From Agrilactobacillus composti DSM 18527 = JCM 14202 (GTDB lineage: Bacteria > Bacillota > Bacilli > Lactobacillales > Lactobacillaceae), in NCBI RefSeq assembly GCF_001436375.1, contig NZ_AZGA01000005.1, forward strand, positions 1 to 64,000: 64,000 nucleotides of DNA, given 5' to 3'. The notes beneath the pieces are model-generated. The model did no database searches and had not been told where the DNA came from. It worked only from the letters and a program-made list of their open reading frames with translations. The position numbers and the translations under genes are program-made. Of this stretch, positions 51,252 through 59,967 are shown in pieces (positions within the stretch are counted from its first letter, which is position 1; each line of letters begins with the position of its first letter).

Positions 51252-51989
51252 ATGAATGTAGCTGTGAATACGGCGGTTTTTCTAAAAGATCTGCAAGCTG
51301 GGGTCCCACAAATCGATTGTCTGCGCCGATTACAACAATTGGCCCTGCCCATCCCCGCCGTTGAAGTCCGGGGCGAATTTTTTGACCCCCAGCAACAAGC
51401 CAGTGAACTAGCCCAGATTGCCCAACTTTGCCAGCAGGCAGATTGGGAGCTTTATTATTCTGTTCCTGAAGCGCTGTTCACATCTGAAGGCGTGGCCGCC
51501 AGCTTATCAGAAAACTTACAACTGGCCCAAAAATATCAGATTCGTTCTTTGAAATATAGTTTTGGGAACTTGCCGGACTTGACCCCGGCGACCATTGCTG
51601 ATTTAAGGGCATTGCTTACCCAAAGTGGGGTGCAAGTGACTATTGAAAATCAGCCCAATGCCCACGGCACGTTACGCCAGATGCAACAGGATTTAGCTTG
51701 GGTCCGCCAGCACCAGTTACCGTTGGGCTATACCTTTGATGCAGGAAACTGGTATTGGGTGGCGGAACATCCGGAAGTGTCCTTTGGCCAGTTGCAAGAT
51801 CAAGTGACTGTGTTCCACTTAAAGGATATTAAACACCAAGATACGGTTTTATTAGACCAGGGGTGTACCGATTGGCGCAACTTGGTCAACCAACTGCCAG
51901 AGACCGTGCCCGTCTTTCTAGAATATGCCGTGGACCAAGGCCAACTGGCTGATCAAATCAAACTGGTCAACGCCGCCTTGAGTAGGTGA
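51252..51989 (+). CDS. Sugar isomerase/epimerase-like TIM barrel (245 aa)
   Basis: Xylose-isomerase-like TIM barrel (AP endonuclease 2 superfamily). The metal-binding quartet is visible as Glu in VTIENQPN, Asp in YTFDAGNWYW, His in FHLKDIKH and Glu in VFLEYAVD. WELYYSVPEALF is shared with the paralogue at 56004 (LTLYYSIPAELF), so the two belong to one subfamily. AAAGGAGGA precedes the ATG at 51252. It is followed after 4 bp by a CPA2 antiporter and then a sodium symporter, with which it forms an operon. The substrate is not known; a free sugar or keto sugar brought in by the symporter is the likely candidate. Confidence 0.75.
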   Translation: MNVAVNTAVFLKDLQAGVPQIDCLRRLQQLALPIPAVEVRGEFFDPQQQASELAQIAQLCQQADWELYYSVPEALFTSEGVAASLSENLQLAQKYQIRSLKYSFGNLPDLTPATIADLRALLTQSGVQVTIENQPNAHGTLRQMQQDLAWVRQHQLPLGYTFDAGNWYWVAEHPEVSFGQLQDQVTVFHLKDIKHQDTVLLDQGCTDWRNLVNQLPETVPVFLEYAVDQGQLADQIKLVNAALSR

Positions 51990-51993
51990 GGAA

Positions 51994-53208
51994 ATGACGT
52001 ATTTAGGTCAACTGGTCTTGATTTTGTTGTGTACCAAAATAGGGGCCCATGTGGCTAGCCGTCTACATTTACCCAGTGTCATCGGCGAGCTGTTAGTGGG
52101 GGTTTTGGTGGGGCCAGCGGTGTTACATCTCTTAGTGCCCAACACCTTTAACCATTACTTTTCTGAAATCGGGGTCATCGTGTTGATGTTTATCGCCGGT
52201 TTAGAGGGGAACTTGCACCTATTACTGCGGTACTGGCGACCGGCTTTAACGGTGGCAGTTTTAGGGGTGATTTTCCCCACGGTCACCGCAGCCTTGTTAT
52301 GTGTGGGGGTCTTTCATTTAGCTTGGACCACCGCTATTTTCTTGGGCTTAATTTTAAGTGCCACGTCGGTGAGCATCACCGTGCAAGTCTTAAAAGAAAT
52401 GGGCCGTTTAAACAGTCGTGAAGGCGCCATTATTTTAGGAGCCGCCGTGGCCGACGATATTATCTGTGTGATTTTATTAGGGCTTTGCGTCAGTATTTTT
52501 GGTAGCGGTGCCAATGTGCAACAAGGTTCCCTGGCGCTGATGCTCCTGCCAAAAATTGGTTTTTTCATTCTAATGTTTATCCTGGGCAAATGGGCTGTCC
52601 CTCGGTTCTTGAAATACTTCAGCCAATTGCGGGCCAGTGAAAATAGCGCTGCGGCAGCTATGATCCTATGTTTTGGCTTTGCCGCCTTAGCCACGGCCAT
52701 GGGTATGAGTGATGTCTTGGGGGCTTACTTTGCCGGGCTGGCGATTTCAGAAACCCAGTACGCCACCAAGCTGGCCCCGAAGATTGAAACCATTGGCTAT
52801 GCTGTATTTATTCCCGTATTTTTCGTCAGCATTGGGTTGAATATTACCTTCAAAGGTCTCCAAAATGACGTTATTTTTATTATTGCTTTGATTATCGTCG
52901 CCATTATTGGCAAACAAATCGGCGGCGTGTTAGGGGCAAAATTATTTGGCCTGACCTGGTCCCAAGCCAATGTGGTGGGGGCGGGGATGATTTCTCGGGG
53001 TGAAATGGCATTGGTAGTAGCCAACGTGGCCCTAGGCGCCAGACTTATCGATCAAAATCACTATACCGCCATGATCCTGGTCACCGTGATCACCACCTTA
53101 TTAGCGCCAGTGATCTTGAAATTATTTATCCAACAAACTGCTAAAACGCGCGAACAACGACAAGCAACACCAACAAAAATTTTGAAAGTGCATGAGGTGA
53201 AACAATGA
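51994..53208 (+). CDS. CPA2 family cation/proton antiporter (404 aa)
   Basis: About 12 membrane helices of the monovalent cation:proton antiporter-2 (KefB/NapA-like) family. LPSVIGELLVGVLVGPAVL, FSEIGVIVLMFIAGLEG, LSATSVSITVQVLKEMG, GAAVADDIICVILLG with the paired Asp of the ion site, and GMISRGEMALVVANVAL are family motifs. Two aspartates in ADD indicate electrogenic sodium/proton exchange. It has no KTN/TrkA domain. The start codon of the next symporter overlaps its stop (ATGA), so sodium entering with the substrate may be pumped out by this protein. Confidence 0.83.
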   Translation: MTYLGQLVLILLCTKIGAHVASRLHLPSVIGELLVGVLVGPAVLHLLVPNTFNHYFSEIGVIVLMFIAGLEGNLHLLLRYWRPALTVAVLGVIFPTVTAALLCVGVFHLAWTTAIFLGLILSATSVSITVQVLKEMGRLNSREGAIILGAAVADDIICVILLGLCVSIFGSGANVQQGSLALMLLPKIGFFILMFILGKWAVPRFLKYFSQLRASENSAAAAMILCFGFAALATAMGMSDVLGAYFAGLAISETQYATKLAPKIETIGYAVFIPVFFVSIGLNITFKGLQNDVIFIIALIIVAIIGKQIGGVLGAKLFGLTWSQANVVGAGMISRGEMALVVANVALGARLIDQNHYTAMILVTVITTLLAPVILKLFIQQTAKTREQRQATPTKILKVHEVKQ

Positions 53209-54716
53209 CTAAAGCAGGATTTGGGATGTGGAATTGGATTGTTTTAATTATTTACTTACTGGCCATGTTGGGCGTAGGGGTTTACTTTACTAAAAAAGCC
53301 AGCAAAAATACGGATGCCTTTTTCAAAGCGGAGGGGAAGATCCCCGCTTGGGCGGCGGGATTTAGTATCTACGCCACCACCTTAAGTGCCATTACCTTTA
53401 TGTCCACGCCGGAACAGGCCTTTTTAAACGACTGGGCCTACGCCATTGGTAACTTTTCGATTTTATTGATTATTCCGTTATTGGTTAAATTTTACGTGCC
53501 TTTTTTCCGCAAATTAAATGTCACCACCGCTTACGAATACTTAGAAGAACGCTTCAGTCCGGTGATGCGGGCCATCAGTAGCTTGTTATTTATGCTGTAC
53601 CACATTGGTCGCATCGCCATTGTCATTTACTTACCGATCATCGCCATTACCTCCGTGTCCAACATCAACCCTATTGTCATCGCCTTAGCCATTGGCCCGT
53701 TGTGTATTATTTATACCTTCCTCGGGGGTATTGAAGGGGTCATTTGGAGCGACGTGATCCAAGGTTTCCTGCTCTTAGGGGGCGCCCTATTGGTTTGTAT
53801 CCTAGGGGTGACTTACATCAAAGGTGGCTTTTCCACGGTCTTCCAAGACATCAGTACCCACCAAAAAGTCCTATCCGGGGCCGATTTCAACGTCCATGAT
53901 CTGTCGAAATTTGTACCCTTGATTTTAGCTGGCCAAATTTTCAACAGTTTGTATCAATACACCGGCAGCCAAGATGTGGTCCAACGCTATCAAACCACCG
54001 GCTCCATGAAAGAAGCTAAGAAGTCCCTTTACACTAACGGGCTGTTGGCTTTGATCACCATCCCTTTATTCTTTGGCATGGGAACGATCTTGTTTAGTTT
54101 TTACCAACATGCCGGGTCTTTACCAAAAGGCTTCAACACCAGCGCCGTGGTCCCTTATTTCATCATTACGGAAATGCCGGCTGGGGTGGCTGGTTTGGTG
54201 ATTGCCGGGATTTTCGCCGCCGCCCAGTCCACCATCGCTTCCAGTTTAAACGCTATTTCTTCTTGTGCGGTGACTGACTTTAAGCAACGTTTCTTTGATG
54301 ATAAACTCAAAGGCTTAAAAGATGTGACCCTCGCCCGGATTATTATTATCATCGCCGGCGTCTTGAGTTTGAGTGTGGCGATTTATCTCTTAATGGGGAA
54401 TGCTTCCCAAACTTGGAATTTGTTCTTAACAGTGACTGGGATCTTCGGGGTGCCAATTGCCGGGATTTTCGCCGTGGGTATTTTCACCAAACGGGCCAAT
54501 ACCACAGGCGTGTTGATCGGTTTAGTTTGTAGTGTCGCCTTATCATTTTATGTCCAATCCTTAAATATCTCTTCACTGTTAGTGGCTTGTTCAGCGTTTA
54601 TCTCTTCATTCATTTTAAGTTATGGCATCAGTTTACTGGTACCTACCCAGCTTAAAAACATTACCGGTTTAACGGTGAGCACCATCAAGGAAACCTATGT
54701 CCGGGAAGGCAAGTAA
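53205..54716 (+). CDS. Sodium:solute symporter, possible sialic acid transporter (503 aa)
   Basis: SSS family carrier (13-14 helices). MLGVGVYFTKKASKNTDAFFKAEGKIP and FSIYATTLSAITFMSTPEQAF are family-typical, and GVAGLVIAGIFAAAQSTIASSLNAISS forms the sodium-site helix. SSS members near nan genes in Gram-positive bacteria carry sialic acid, so this could be NanT. It could instead carry the substrate of the epimerase in its own operon. GAGGTGA precedes the ATG, which overlaps the antiporter stop by 4 bases. Confidence 0.8.
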   Translation: MTKAGFGMWNWIVLIIYLLAMLGVGVYFTKKASKNTDAFFKAEGKIPAWAAGFSIYATTLSAITFMSTPEQAFLNDWAYAIGNFSILLIIPLLVKFYVPFFRKLNVTTAYEYLEERFSPVMRAISSLLFMLYHIGRIAIVIYLPIIAITSVSNINPIVIALAIGPLCIIYTFLGGIEGVIWSDVIQGFLLLGGALLVCILGVTYIKGGFSTVFQDISTHQKVLSGADFNVHDLSKFVPLILAGQIFNSLYQYTGSQDVVQRYQTTGSMKEAKKSLYTNGLLALITIPLFFGMGTILFSFYQHAGSLPKGFNTSAVVPYFIITEMPAGVAGLVIAGIFAAAQSTIASSLNAISSCAVTDFKQRFFDDKLKGLKDVTLARIIIIIAGVLSLSVAIYLLMGNASQTWNLFLTVTGIFGVPIAGIFAVGIFTKRANTTGVLIGLVCSVALSFYVQSLNISSLLVACSAFISSFILSYGISLLVPTQLKNITGLTVSTIKETYVREGK

Positions 54717-54766
54717 CAACAAGTCACCTGAAAATTAAAATGACATTAACATTTGCTATTTTTTCC

Positions 54767-54797
54767 AGAAGGCCTTATTGTCGGCCTTCTTTTTTTA
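54767..54797 (+). terminator. Terminator of the epimerase-antiporter-symporter operon
   Basis: AGAAGGCC (54767-54774) and GGCCTTCT (54783-54790) form a perfect 8-bp stem with eight T after it. Confidence 0.88.
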
Positions 54798-54844
54798 GCG
54801 TAATATGAAAGTTAAAATTGAACGCAAGAGAGGAAACAGACGGC

Positions 54845-55828
54845 ATGGCAAAAGTGACGATTTCTGACGTGGCGCAAGCCGCGGGTGTGTCCAAGGCGAC
54901 GGTGTCCCGATATTTAAATAAACATTTTGAACGCATGTCCCCTAACACTCGTCAGAAAATTGCAAAGGTGATTGAAGATCTAAACTACCAACCTAGTTTT
55001 CAAGCCAGCGCGTTGAAGTCCAACTGGACTCATTTGGTGGGGGTAGTGGTGGCTGATATTTCGAATATCTATTCCACCCTTTTGATCACTGGTATCAATG
55101 AAGTAGCCAAAGCCCATGGCAATCAGATTATGATTGGGGATGCCTCGGATGATTTAAACCAACAGCAGGAATCCATTGAATTATTATTGCGGCAAAATGT
55201 GGACGGTTTGATCATTCAACCCATGAGTCAAGATCCCCACGACTATGCTTATTTGCGCCAGAGCGGGACCCCTACGGTGATGGTGGACCGTCTGACCAAG
55301 CCTTTATTTTGGCCCACGGTGACCTCTGATGACTATGCTTCGACTTATAAGCTAGCCCAGGCAGTATTGGCGGCAGGGTATCAAGATATTTTGATCTTTA
55401 TCAATAAGATCAGTGTGGCCTCCACGCGCCAAATGCGGGCGCAAGCATTCTTAGATGCCACCCAGGATAAAGCCCGAGTGACCTTGTTAGAAACGGCAAA
55501 TGATGATCCCAAAGTGGTGGCCGACTGGCTAGTCCAACATCCAAACGCCCACCCCGTGGTCTTTGCCGGTAATGGCCGGTTACTGATGGCCTTGTTGCTG
55601 TGGATCAAAGATCAAGGCTTGACCTGCCCGGAAGACTTAGGGGTTTGTGGTTATGACGATTGGCGTTGGGCTGCTTTAGTAGGACCGGGCATCAGCTGTG
55701 TGACCCAGTATCCCATTCAAATTGGGCAACAAGCCACGGAACTATTGGCGCAAATTATTGGGGGCAAACGCCTACCAGCAACCCAGGTCAAAGTGGCGGC
55801 CGACTTGAACTTACGGGGTTCTTTTTAA
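54845..55828 (+). CDS. LacI family transcriptional regulator (327 aa)
   Basis: The N-terminal LacI helix-turn-helix (VTISDVAQAAGVSKATVSRYL) with the hinge (YQPSFQASALKSNWTHLVGVV) is followed by a periplasmic-binding-protein-like sugar domain. The closest type is the KdgR-like group (SNIYSTLLITGINEVAKAHG). The ATG at 54845 follows AGAGGA; the TTG at 54818 has no site. It lies just upstream of the operon at 56004, whose promoter contains a perfect AGGAAACCGGTTTCCT palindrome suited to a LacI dimer (KdgR-type core AAACCGGTTT). Confidence 0.87.
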   Translation: MAKVTISDVAQAAGVSKATVSRYLNKHFERMSPNTRQKIAKVIEDLNYQPSFQASALKSNWTHLVGVVVADISNIYSTLLITGINEVAKAHGNQIMIGDASDDLNQQQESIELLLRQNVDGLIIQPMSQDPHDYAYLRQSGTPTVMVDRLTKPLFWPTVTSDDYASTYKLAQAVLAAGYQDILIFINKISVASTRQMRAQAFLDATQDKARVTLLETANDDPKVVADWLVQHPNAHPVVFAGNGRLLMALLLWIKDQGLTCPEDLGVCGYDDWRWAALVGPGISCVTQYPIQIGQQATELLAQIIGGKRLPATQVKVAADLNLRGSF

Positions 55829-55852
55829 GAAGCTTATTATAGCAACATTTAG

Positions 55853-55893
55853 ACACTTATTTTGAGAATTTTAATTCAAAATAAGTGTTTTTT
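55853..55893 (+). terminator. Terminator of the LacI gene
   Basis: ACACTTATTTTG (55853-55864) and CAAAATAAGTGT (55877-55888) make a perfect 12-bp stem followed by six T. Confidence 0.9.
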
Positions 55894-55894
55894 G

Positions 55895-55923
55895 TTGACA
55901 AAAACTGGAAGCGGTTTTATGAT
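55895..55923 (+). promoter_or_regulatory. Consensus promoter of the hexulose-phosphate operon, with cre in the spacer
   Basis: TTGACA (55895-55900) and TATGAT (55918-55923) are 17 bp apart, nearly ideal. TGGAAGCGGTTTTA (55906-55919) in the spacer resembles a cre, so CcpA would block the promoter. Confidence 0.8.
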
Positions 55924-55937
55924 AGGTGTTGTTAATA

Positions 55938-55953
55938 AGGAAACCGGTTTCCT
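55938..55953. promoter_or_regulatory. LacI/KdgR-type operator
   Basis: AGGAAACCGGTTTCCT is a perfect 16-bp palindrome with the AAACCGGTTT core. It lies about 15 bp past the -10 box of the operon promoter and about 110 bp after the LacI gene, a blocking position. Confidence 0.8.
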
Positions 55954-56003
55954 AACTTCGTAACCAATCCACTACGCTTATAAAACTTAGGAGGTTTTAT
56001 ATC

Positions 56004-56762
56004 ATGACCCAACCAACAATTAGCGCCAATTTACTGTTATTAGCTGATAAATGGCAAGCCGGGGCCGACCAAGTCACCCTAGCCGCACAACTGGCTGATC
56101 TAGGTTTTAAAACGATTGAAATTCGCCGGGAATATTTCCGAGATATTGCCAAAGAAATCCCGGAAGTTGCCAAATTAGCCGCCGATAAAGACTTGACCCT
56201 TTACTACAGCATCCCCGCTGAACTTTTCGTCAATGGGCAATTAAATCCTGAATTAGAAACCTTTATGGATGAAGCAAAAGCCATGGGTATCCAAAAAGCT
56301 AAATTTAATATTGGTGATTATGCTAATTTTAAAGGGAATTTGGCCCAAACCCTACAACCACTTTTAAGTCACGGTATTGAAGTCAATATCGAAAATGATC
56401 AGACCCAAGCAAGCGGCCGTCTAACCCCCGTGCAGACCTTTTTGGAAGCCGTTCAAGCTGCCAAATTGAATCTGGGTTATGTTTACGACTTGGGCAACTG
56501 GCCCTTTGTTCGTGAAGATCCCCTAGCAGCTGCGAAAGCACTCAGTCAATATGTCCGCTACATTCATGTGAAAGACGACGTGACCAGTGGTGCCGATCCC
56601 GTTACCGTGCCCCTGGATTTAGGGGATTTACCTTGGCGTAAGATTTTAGACATCTTGCCTAAGACGGTGCCCGTGGCCTTAGAATATCCCACTGCTGATG
56701 CCGACGTGATCAAGTTAGGCCAGGAAAAATTAGTCGATTACTTCAAAGAATCAAAAGATTAA
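56004..56762 (+). CDS. Sugar isomerase/epimerase-like TIM barrel, second paralogue (252 aa)
   Basis: Same subfamily as the protein at 51252. Metal ligands: Glu in VNIENDQTQ, Asp in YVYDLGNWPF, His in YIHVKDDV, Glu in VALEYPTAD. LTLYYSIPAELF marks the relationship. AGGAGG precedes the ATG. It is the first gene of a six-gene operon with a GntP-like transporter, kinase, hexulose-phosphate-synthase-like protein and phosphohexuloisomerase, so it probably shifts the carbonyl or a hydroxyl of the imported sugar before phosphorylation. Which sugar is unknown. Confidence 0.75.
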   Translation: MTQPTISANLLLLADKWQAGADQVTLAAQLADLGFKTIEIRREYFRDIAKEIPEVAKLAADKDLTLYYSIPAELFVNGQLNPELETFMDEAKAMGIQKAKFNIGDYANFKGNLAQTLQPLLSHGIEVNIENDQTQASGRLTPVQTFLEAVQAAKLNLGYVYDLGNWPFVREDPLAAAKALSQYVRYIHVKDDVTSGADPVTVPLDLGDLPWRKILDILPKTVPVALEYPTADADVIKLGQEKLVDYFKESKD

Positions 56763-56778
56763 CGGAGGATGAAACAAC

Positions 56779-57030
56779 ATGGCCAATCAACGTATGCAAA
56801 TCGATCCCGAGAAGTTTGCGGCCCAATTTATGGCAACCGTGAACATTACCTTGGATCCAGATAAAAGTAATATGGAAAGTGCCGCTAAAGAGGCGCTGGC
56901 AGCGTATCTGTCCGCTTATTATTTAGCCCAACGCTTTAACAACACTGAAAACGAATTTTTTGCCGATCCAGACCGCAACAAGAAAACATCCGGCTACCAG
57001 CGCATTTTAGGCGAGCTGAATCAATACTAA
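56779..57030 (+). CDS. Unassigned 83-residue operon protein
   Basis: Soluble, mostly helical-looking protein: MANQRMQIDPEKFAAQFM, then SAAKEALAAYLSAYYLAQRFN, then an acidic/polar tail NEFFADPDRNKK. No membrane segment, signal or cysteine. CGGAGG precedes the ATG, 16 bp after the epimerase gene and 15 bp before the transporter gene. Its position suggests an accessory factor for the transporter or epimerase, but I recognise no family. Confidence 0.7.
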   Translation: MANQRMQIDPEKFAAQFMATVNITLDPDKSNMESAAKEALAAYLSAYYLAQRFNNTENEFFADPDRNKKTSGYQRILGELNQY

Positions 57031-57045
57031 TAGGAGGCAAATTTT

Positions 57046-58317
57046 ATGGCTAGTCTCATTACCGGAATTTTGCTGATTGTGTCCTTTATCCTGTTCATCA
57101 TCTTCGCCATGCGCGGCGGCAACTTGACGGTTGGCTTCTTCGTGATGGCGATTGTCTGGACAATAATTGGCCTAATTCCGCTCCACATTGCAATAAAAGA
57201 AATTTTTACTGATCCCGTTTTAAATTACGGGAAAACCGCTTTGTATATCATTTTGGGTTCTTGGTTTGGGCGGGTCCTGGTGGATACCGGGATTGCCGGC
57301 AGTATCAGCCGCCGAACACAAAAAGTCGGGGGTAAGGCCCCAGTACTAGCAACAATTCTGATTGCCATTATCACCGCTTTGATTTTCTCAAGTGCTTACG
57401 GCGTGGGCAGTGCCATTGCCGTTGGGGTTATTTTATTCCCAATCATGTTCTCCATGGGTGTGCCTAAGAAAGTGGCCGTATCCGTGTTCACCATGTCCAT
57501 TGGGGCAGCGATGTATATCAACCCGGTGTTGTTTAACCAGTTTACCGTGTTCTTTAAGGGCGTCACTTGGGGGGATCATTATCTGAGGTTTGGCTTTGTG
57601 GCCATGGCCGTGCAAATGGTCGTGGTCGTGGCAATGATTTTATTTTACGGGCCCAAGATTCGCAATGGGAAACCCATTATCGTGGAAGCTGAAGGGGATC
57701 AACCCACTAAAGAAGTGAACCCCATCACTTATGTGTTACCAGTTATTCCCGTATTGTTGAGTATTTTCTTCAAATGGGATGCCATTCCAGCACTATTGAT
57801 TGCCACGATTCTGGCCTTTGCCATGACCGGCAATATGAAATCTTACCGTAACTTTGTGGGCATGATGAACAGCACGGCTAAAACGGCTATTGGTGATATT
57901 GCCGGCTTGCTGATCATGTTATTGATCTTGACCATGTTCCAAAGTGCCGCTGTGCACACCATGGGTCAGTTCACCAACTTATTCAAGAGTATTATTCCAA
58001 ACAGTCATTTGTTCTTGATTATCATGATGATGATCATTGCACCGTTATCTTATTTCCGGGGGCCATTGATGTTATATGGCGCCGGGGCAGCAACAGCCGC
58101 TATCTTCACAGCCACCGGCATGTTCCCAGCTTACTTCTTATATGGTTTAATGGTCGTACCAAGTATGATGGCGATTTCTGCAGATATTACGCAATCTTGG
58201 AACCTATGGTCAGTGGAATATGCTAAACTAGAAACAAAGACATTCTTGCTCACCGGTTTGCCTTGGGCCTGGATCGCCACGATCCTCAACCTGGGTGCAG
58301 TTTACTTCTTACTATAA
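57046..58317 (+). CDS. GntP/IT-superfamily sugar-acid-type transporter (423 aa)
   Basis: About 12 membrane helices. The start (ITGILLIVSFILFIIFAMRGG), TALYIILGSWFGRVLVDTG and SRRTQKVGGKAPVLATILIAI resemble gluconate permease-type (GntP) members of the ion transporter superfamily, which take up gluconate, ketogluconates or related sugar acids with protons. AGGAGG precedes the ATG. Its operon holds a KdgK-type kinase, which supports a hexonate or keto-sugar as substrate, but the length and central region differ from classical GntP proteins, so the substrate is open. Confidence 0.7.
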   Translation: MASLITGILLIVSFILFIIFAMRGGNLTVGFFVMAIVWTIIGLIPLHIAIKEIFTDPVLNYGKTALYIILGSWFGRVLVDTGIAGSISRRTQKVGGKAPVLATILIAIITALIFSSAYGVGSAIAVGVILFPIMFSMGVPKKVAVSVFTMSIGAAMYINPVLFNQFTVFFKGVTWGDHYLRFGFVAMAVQMVVVVAMILFYGPKIRNGKPIIVEAEGDQPTKEVNPITYVLPVIPVLLSIFFKWDAIPALLIATILAFAMTGNMKSYRNFVGMMNSTAKTAIGDIAGLLIMLLILTMFQSAAVHTMGQFTNLFKSIIPNSHLFLIIMMMIIAPLSYFRGPLMLYGAGAATAAIFTATGMFPAYFLYGLMVVPSMMAISADITQSWNLWSVEYAKLETKTFLLTGLPWAWIATILNLGAVYFLL

Positions 58318-58356
58318 CAATTAGAAACGTCAATCATGACGATGGAGGTTTTAAAA

Positions 58357-59313
58357 ATGGCAGAATTCTTGACAATTGGGGAACCGATTTCCCTATTTGC
58401 ATCTGAAGACGTGGACGCCTCTTTAAAAGATGCCGTTCATTTCCACAAATTTTTAGCCGGTGCTGAAGTGAATGTGGCCGTGGGAGTTTCCCGCTTAGGC
58501 CATTCCGCCGAATATATTACCCGCTTAGGGGCGGATCCTTTCGGGGACTTTATTGCCGATCAATTGGCTAAAAATAATATTGGTACCGACTATATTGATA
58601 CCACGCCGGATTATTGGACCGCCTTTCAATTAAAGGACCGCGTGTCTAAAGGCGACCCTAGTATCTTCTACTTCCGCAAAGGCTCCGCCGCTGCCCACTT
58701 TGACAAGGCTGTGTTGGATAAAATTGATTTTAGTGACGTGAAATTTGCCCACTTATCTGGGATTTTTCCAGCAATTTCCGATCAAGCTCTGGATGCCTTC
58801 AAGTATCTCATTCAATTGCTCCATGACCATGAGATCCGCACCACCTTTGACCCTAATCTGCGGCCCCAATTATGGGCCACTAAAGAAAAGATGGTCCAAA
58901 CCATCAATGCCCTCGCCGCTGAAGCAGAAATTATTTTGCCAGGCATTTCCGAAGGAGAAATTTTGATGGGCAGTCGGGATCCAGAAGCCATTGCCGACTT
59001 CTATTTACAACAAAGTGACTTCACCCAAACCGTGGTGGTCAAAGTAGGTCCTGAAGGCGCTTATGTGAAACAAAAGAATGGTGACAGCTACACCGTCCAA
59101 GGGTTTAAAGTTGCTAAAGTTGTGGATACCGTCGGCGCAGGGGATGGCTTTGCCTTGGGGTTAGTCACGGCCTTGATCGAAGGCAAATCCTTGCGGGATG
59201 CTGTCATTCGCGGCAACGCGGTGGGGGCCTTTGCCGTCCAAGCCCCTGGGGATAACGATGGCTACCCAACGCCAGAACAGTTGGCCGACTTCTTAGCCGC
59301 CAACCCAAGATAA
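58357..59313 (+). CDS. PfkB family sugar kinase, KdgK-like (318 aa)
   Basis: Ribokinase fold. AGAEVNVAVGVSRLG near the start is the PfkB substrate region, FDPNLRPQLW is typical of 2-keto-3-deoxygluconate kinases, and DTVGAGDGFALGLVTAL holds the catalytic Asp and anion hole. The ATG at 58357 follows ATGGAGG; earlier in-frame ATGs overlap that site. It probably phosphorylates the sugar delivered by the transporter and epimerase at C6. A true KDG kinase would pair with a KDPG aldolase, which is absent here; a hexulose-phosphate-synthase-like protein takes its place. Confidence 0.8.
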   Translation: MAEFLTIGEPISLFASEDVDASLKDAVHFHKFLAGAEVNVAVGVSRLGHSAEYITRLGADPFGDFIADQLAKNNIGTDYIDTTPDYWTAFQLKDRVSKGDPSIFYFRKGSAAAHFDKAVLDKIDFSDVKFAHLSGIFPAISDQALDAFKYLIQLLHDHEIRTTFDPNLRPQLWATKEKMVQTINALAAEAEIILPGISEGEILMGSRDPEAIADFYLQQSDFTQTVVVKVGPEGAYVKQKNGDSYTVQGFKVAKVVDTVGAGDGFALGLVTALIEGKSLRDAVIRGNAVGAFAVQAPGDNDGYPTPEQLADFLAANPR

Positions 59314-59343
59314 CAGTCAGAACCTTGAAAAAGGAGGACGCTT

Positions 59344-59967
59344 ATGCAATTACAAGTGGCAATTGACCGCTTAACGTTAGACGATGCCGTAACTGCCGCC
59401 AAAAAGTTGGACGGCCACGCCGATATTATTGAGATGGGCACTTCTTTAGTGAAGGATTACGGCTTTGCGGGCATGCAAGCCATGCGCGCAGCCGTGGTGC
59501 AATCTCAATTATTGGTGGATTTGAAAACTATTGACGAAGGGGCCTATGAGTTCCAACAAGGTTTTAAAGCCGGGGCCGATATTTTAACGGTGATGGGAGC
59601 CAGTTCCTGGGCTACTATTGAAACCGTCGCTAAAACCACGGCGGCAGCTGGGGGAACCATGATGATAGATTTGTTAGAGGTTCCTCAGGTGAAATTAAAG
59701 ATCATCACCGATGTGAAACGGGCGATTTATGCCTTGCATCACTCTAAAGATCGCCACGATAAGTTGGATCCCACCGCCACCGTGGCAGAATTTCACCACA
59801 ATTTCCCCCAAGTCCAACATATCGCCATTGCTGGTGGCGTGGACTTAGCCGGGGCCAAGGCTTTAGCCGCTCAGGGCTTAACCGACATTGTCATTGTTGG
59901 CGGAACGATTATGAACGCCAGTGACCCAGTAGCGGCCACTGAAGAATTTATGGAGGCCATACGCTAA
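59344..59967 (+). CDS. 3-hexulose-6-phosphate synthase-like protein (HPS/KGPDC family) (207 aa)
   Basis: Orotidine-decarboxylase-like barrel of the HPS / 3-keto-L-gulonate-6-phosphate decarboxylase family. MQLQVAIDRLTLDDAV, DIIEMGTSLVKDYG, LLVDLKTIDEGAYEF (the DxKxxD metal motif) and IVIVGGTIMNASDP fit. The region that separates HPS from KGPDC reads ALHHSKDRHDKL, unlike either typical form, so this is a divergent member. HPS joins ribulose 5-phosphate and formaldehyde reversibly; KGPDC releases CO2. AAAGGAGGA precedes the ATG. It overlaps the isomerase gene by one base. Confidence 0.78.
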   Translation: MQLQVAIDRLTLDDAVTAAKKLDGHADIIEMGTSLVKDYGFAGMQAMRAAVVQSQLLVDLKTIDEGAYEFQQGFKAGADILTVMGASSWATIETVAKTTAAAGGTMMIDLLEVPQVKLKIITDVKRAIYALHHSKDRHDKLDPTATVAEFHHNFPQVQHIAIAGGVDLAGAKALAAQGLTDIVIVGGTIMNASDPVAATEEFMEAIR

